6,141 bases of DNA. Source: CAJBLF01 sp964495905 (lineage in GTDB: Bacteria; Patescibacteriota; Gracilibacteria; Absconditabacterales; Absconditicoccaceae). Location: contig CAZBWN010000054.1 of assembly GCA_964495905.1 (NCBI GenBank), forward strand, positions 1-6,141. The letters run 5' to 3'. The translations under genes were made by a program, and so were the position numbers. The notes beneath the pieces are model-generated. The model saw nothing but the letters and a program-made list of their open reading frames with translations. It was not told the origin of the DNA and searched no databases. Positions 5,078 through 6,141 of the stretch are shown piece by piece (positions within the stretch are counted from its first letter, which is position 1; each line of letters opens with the position of its first letter).

Positions 5078-5872
5078 ATGACACCTCCAATTTGAAAAAA
5101 TCCAATTACGTTAGAAAATGTAGAAAATCTTACTGATGTAGAAATAGATATATTTCTAAATTCTAAAAAAGTTAAAGCAAGAATTATTGATAATTTGATT
5201 GCAAAAAATAATGAAGAATTAGATAAACAAATGGGAATATCAGAACTTGAAGAACAAAACCATAGAGAAAAGAGTGATAAAACACGAAAAATCAAAAAAG
5301 AATCTGCAAAAATATGGGATTGAAAAAAGTATACAATAGAAAAGATTGAAGTAAAAACAAATCCAGAATGAGATATTAAAGAATATGTTTCATGAGTACC
5401 AAACCACTTGATATGAGAGCAATTGTTTAGTAAAAAGGCATTAAGAAGATTAAAATGATCGTTTGGAAGATTACCAACAAAAAGAATGATTCAAAAAATA
5501 ATAAATACACAACCATGAGAGACTATTGATGAAAAATATGTTAATTTTCGTAAAAAATATATTGAACATAGACTTGCTGGTAGTTTAGAAACGATTGAGG
5601 AAAATTTCCATGATATCAATTGATTAATGCACTGCTGGTTGGATGGATATGGTGATTGTGCAAACTTTGGCCAAGATACATGGGCTGATGATCATACTTA
5701 TGTTGATTCTTTCTATTCTGTTTGTTTTCTTAAGGAATCTCTAGTTATAAATCCGGATGTTGTTAGTCAAAAAGAAGAGTCTAAATGAAAAAAAAATAAT
5801 AAATCATGAAAAATAAAAAAAAATTTAAATATATGGGATGTAATAATACCAGGCTCTAGATGAAAATTATAA
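5078..5872 (+). CDS. 264-residue protein, possible FISUMP-like domain (UGA read as Gly)
   Basis: ATG 5078 to TAA 5870-5872 gives 264 residues with 11 in-frame UGA codons among 18 glycines; under the standard code it would fall into short pieces. The first 75 or so residues are charged and probably helical (ISELEEQNHREKS, then Lys-rich). A conserved-looking region follows from about residue 80: KIWDGKKYTI, VSGVPNHLIGEQLF, GRLPTKRMIQKI, HRLAGSL, and the Trp/Cys/Asp-rich CWLDGYGDCANFGQDTW, ending near FYSVCFLKE. The order RLPT, then LAG, then an aromatic Gly/Asp stretch recalls FISUMP (Fibrobacter succinogenes major paralogous) domains; this is my inference from memory and is weak. The C-terminus is Lys-rich. 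There is no signal peptide or membrane segment. The gene stands alone, with its own promoter-like sequence and terminator. No Shine-Dalgarno sequence precedes the start, and no other in-frame ATG lies nearby upstream. The function is unknown. Confidence 0.85.
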
Positions 5873-5898
5873 ATAATATAATATTTCAAAATATATCT

Positions 5899-5926
5899 TA
5901 GGAGGCACATTGTCTCCTATTTTTTT
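5899..5926 (+). terminator. Rho-independent terminator of the 264-residue gene
   Basis: TAGGAGGC (5899-5906) pairs with GTCTCCTA (5912-5919) through eight pairs, one of them G-T, around a five-base loop. A run of seven T residues follows (5920-5926). It lies 26 bases after the stop codon. On the minus strand the tract after the stem is mixed A/T, so it may end the leftward gene at 5955 only poorly. Confidence 0.9.
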
Positions 5927-5954
5927 GCTTTTTTTTAAAAAGATTACTTTTTTT

Positions 5955-6141
5955 TTATATAATATAAAATATCATCCTATACAATGCACGTACTACTTTA
6001 TCCCGCATATTAAGCCTTATATCCAATGTGGTATACGACACTGATTTTTTCTTCCGTTGATCAAAAATAGTTATGAGTTTATCTACGAGTTCTTTTTCTT
6101 TGAAGAAGGCGCCTATCTCGAAGTTATGGCTGAATGAAAGA
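5955..6141 (-). CDS. C-terminus of a possible cardiolipin synthase/PLD-family protein (partial)
   Basis: The frame is open from the right edge to TAA at 5955-5957, giving the last 61 residues; the start lies outside the window. The other two minus-strand frames have many stops. The visible part begins LSFSHNFEIGAFF, continues with KEKELVDKLITIFDQ and ends with a basic and hydrophobic tail (ALYRMIFYII). In phospholipase D-type cardiolipin synthases the stretch after the second HKD motif has the form S-x-x-x-N-x-E-hydrophobic, then an acidic/basic helix and F near its end. SFSHNFEIG followed by ELVDKLITIF fits that form. The HKD motifs themselves would lie outside the window, so the assignment is an inference. 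Its one glycine uses GGC and no UGA occurs. It converges with the gene at 5078-5872, and their stops are 82 bases apart. Confidence 0.6.
   Translation of the reverse strand, partial: LSFSHNFEIGAFFKEKELVDKLITIFDQRKKKSVSYTTLDIRLNMRDKVVRALYRMIFYII

Noticed and set aside
4948..5295. Minus-strand frame of 115 codons
   Set aside because: It is antisense to the start of the 264-residue gene and crosses its promoter; the product is Phe/Leu/Ser-rich.
1450..5872. UGA as tryptophan (Mycoplasma-type code) or multiple pseudogenes
   Set aside because: UGA falls on conserved glycines rather than tryptophans, UGG is used for Trp, and no frameshifts or UAA/UAG interruptions occur in the four genes.

Overview
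This window most likely comes from a bacterium of the Absconditabacteria (SR1) or Gracilibacteria (BD1-5) lineages, which read UGA as glycine (genetic code 25). Under the standard code three of the four largest genes break into fragments. If UGA is read as an amino acid, four long frames become continuous and end at UAA or UAG: 1450-2097 (-), 2172-3077 (-), 3180-4403 (-) and 5078-5872 (+). Together they hold about 40 in-frame UGA codons by hand count. Many of these fall on glycines that the families conserve, including the first Gly of a Walker A loop and the N-terminal glycines of an aldo/keto reductase. Tryptophan is always UGG, which argues against UGA=Trp codes. The DNA is AT-rich, and none of the starts has a clear Shine-Dalgarno sequence. 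SR1 and Gracilibacteria cannot be told apart from this window alone.

Layout, left to right. Positions 1-52 carry a leftward promoter-like repeat that would drive a gene beyond the left edge. Positions 53-880 have no convincing gene. They hold a weak hairpin, a possible eroded reading frame (349-504) and a more GC-rich dispersed repeat element (647-802). Positions 883-4403 hold a leftward cluster. In transcription order it is a DUF4143-type AAA ATPase (4403-3180), an aldo/keto reductase (3077-2172), an HD-domain phosphohydrolase-like protein (2097-1450) and an unrecognised 153-residue protein (1366-905) ending at a strong terminator. The spacers are 102, 74 and 82 bases, so full co-transcription is uncertain. 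The ATPase and the 153-residue gene each have a promoter-like sequence of their own.

Positions 4471-5013 are a repeat-rich spacer. It holds further copies of the dispersed element, three inverted repeats and a long but unconvincing open frame. A rightward promoter-like sequence with a seven-G tract between its -35 and -10 boxes precedes a 264-residue gene (5078-5872) with a resemblance to FISUMP-type domains. That gene ends at a clear terminator (5899-5926). The right edge cuts a leftward gene (5955-6141) whose C-terminus resembles cardiolipin synthase/phospholipase D proteins.

The genes do not form a recognisable pathway. I see no CRISPR array, tRNA, rRNA, transposase or integrase. The most informative features are the glycine recoding, a 34-base promoter-containing repeat (19-52 and 1412-1445), the G tract in a promoter spacer, and the absence of UGA glycines in the 153-residue gene.
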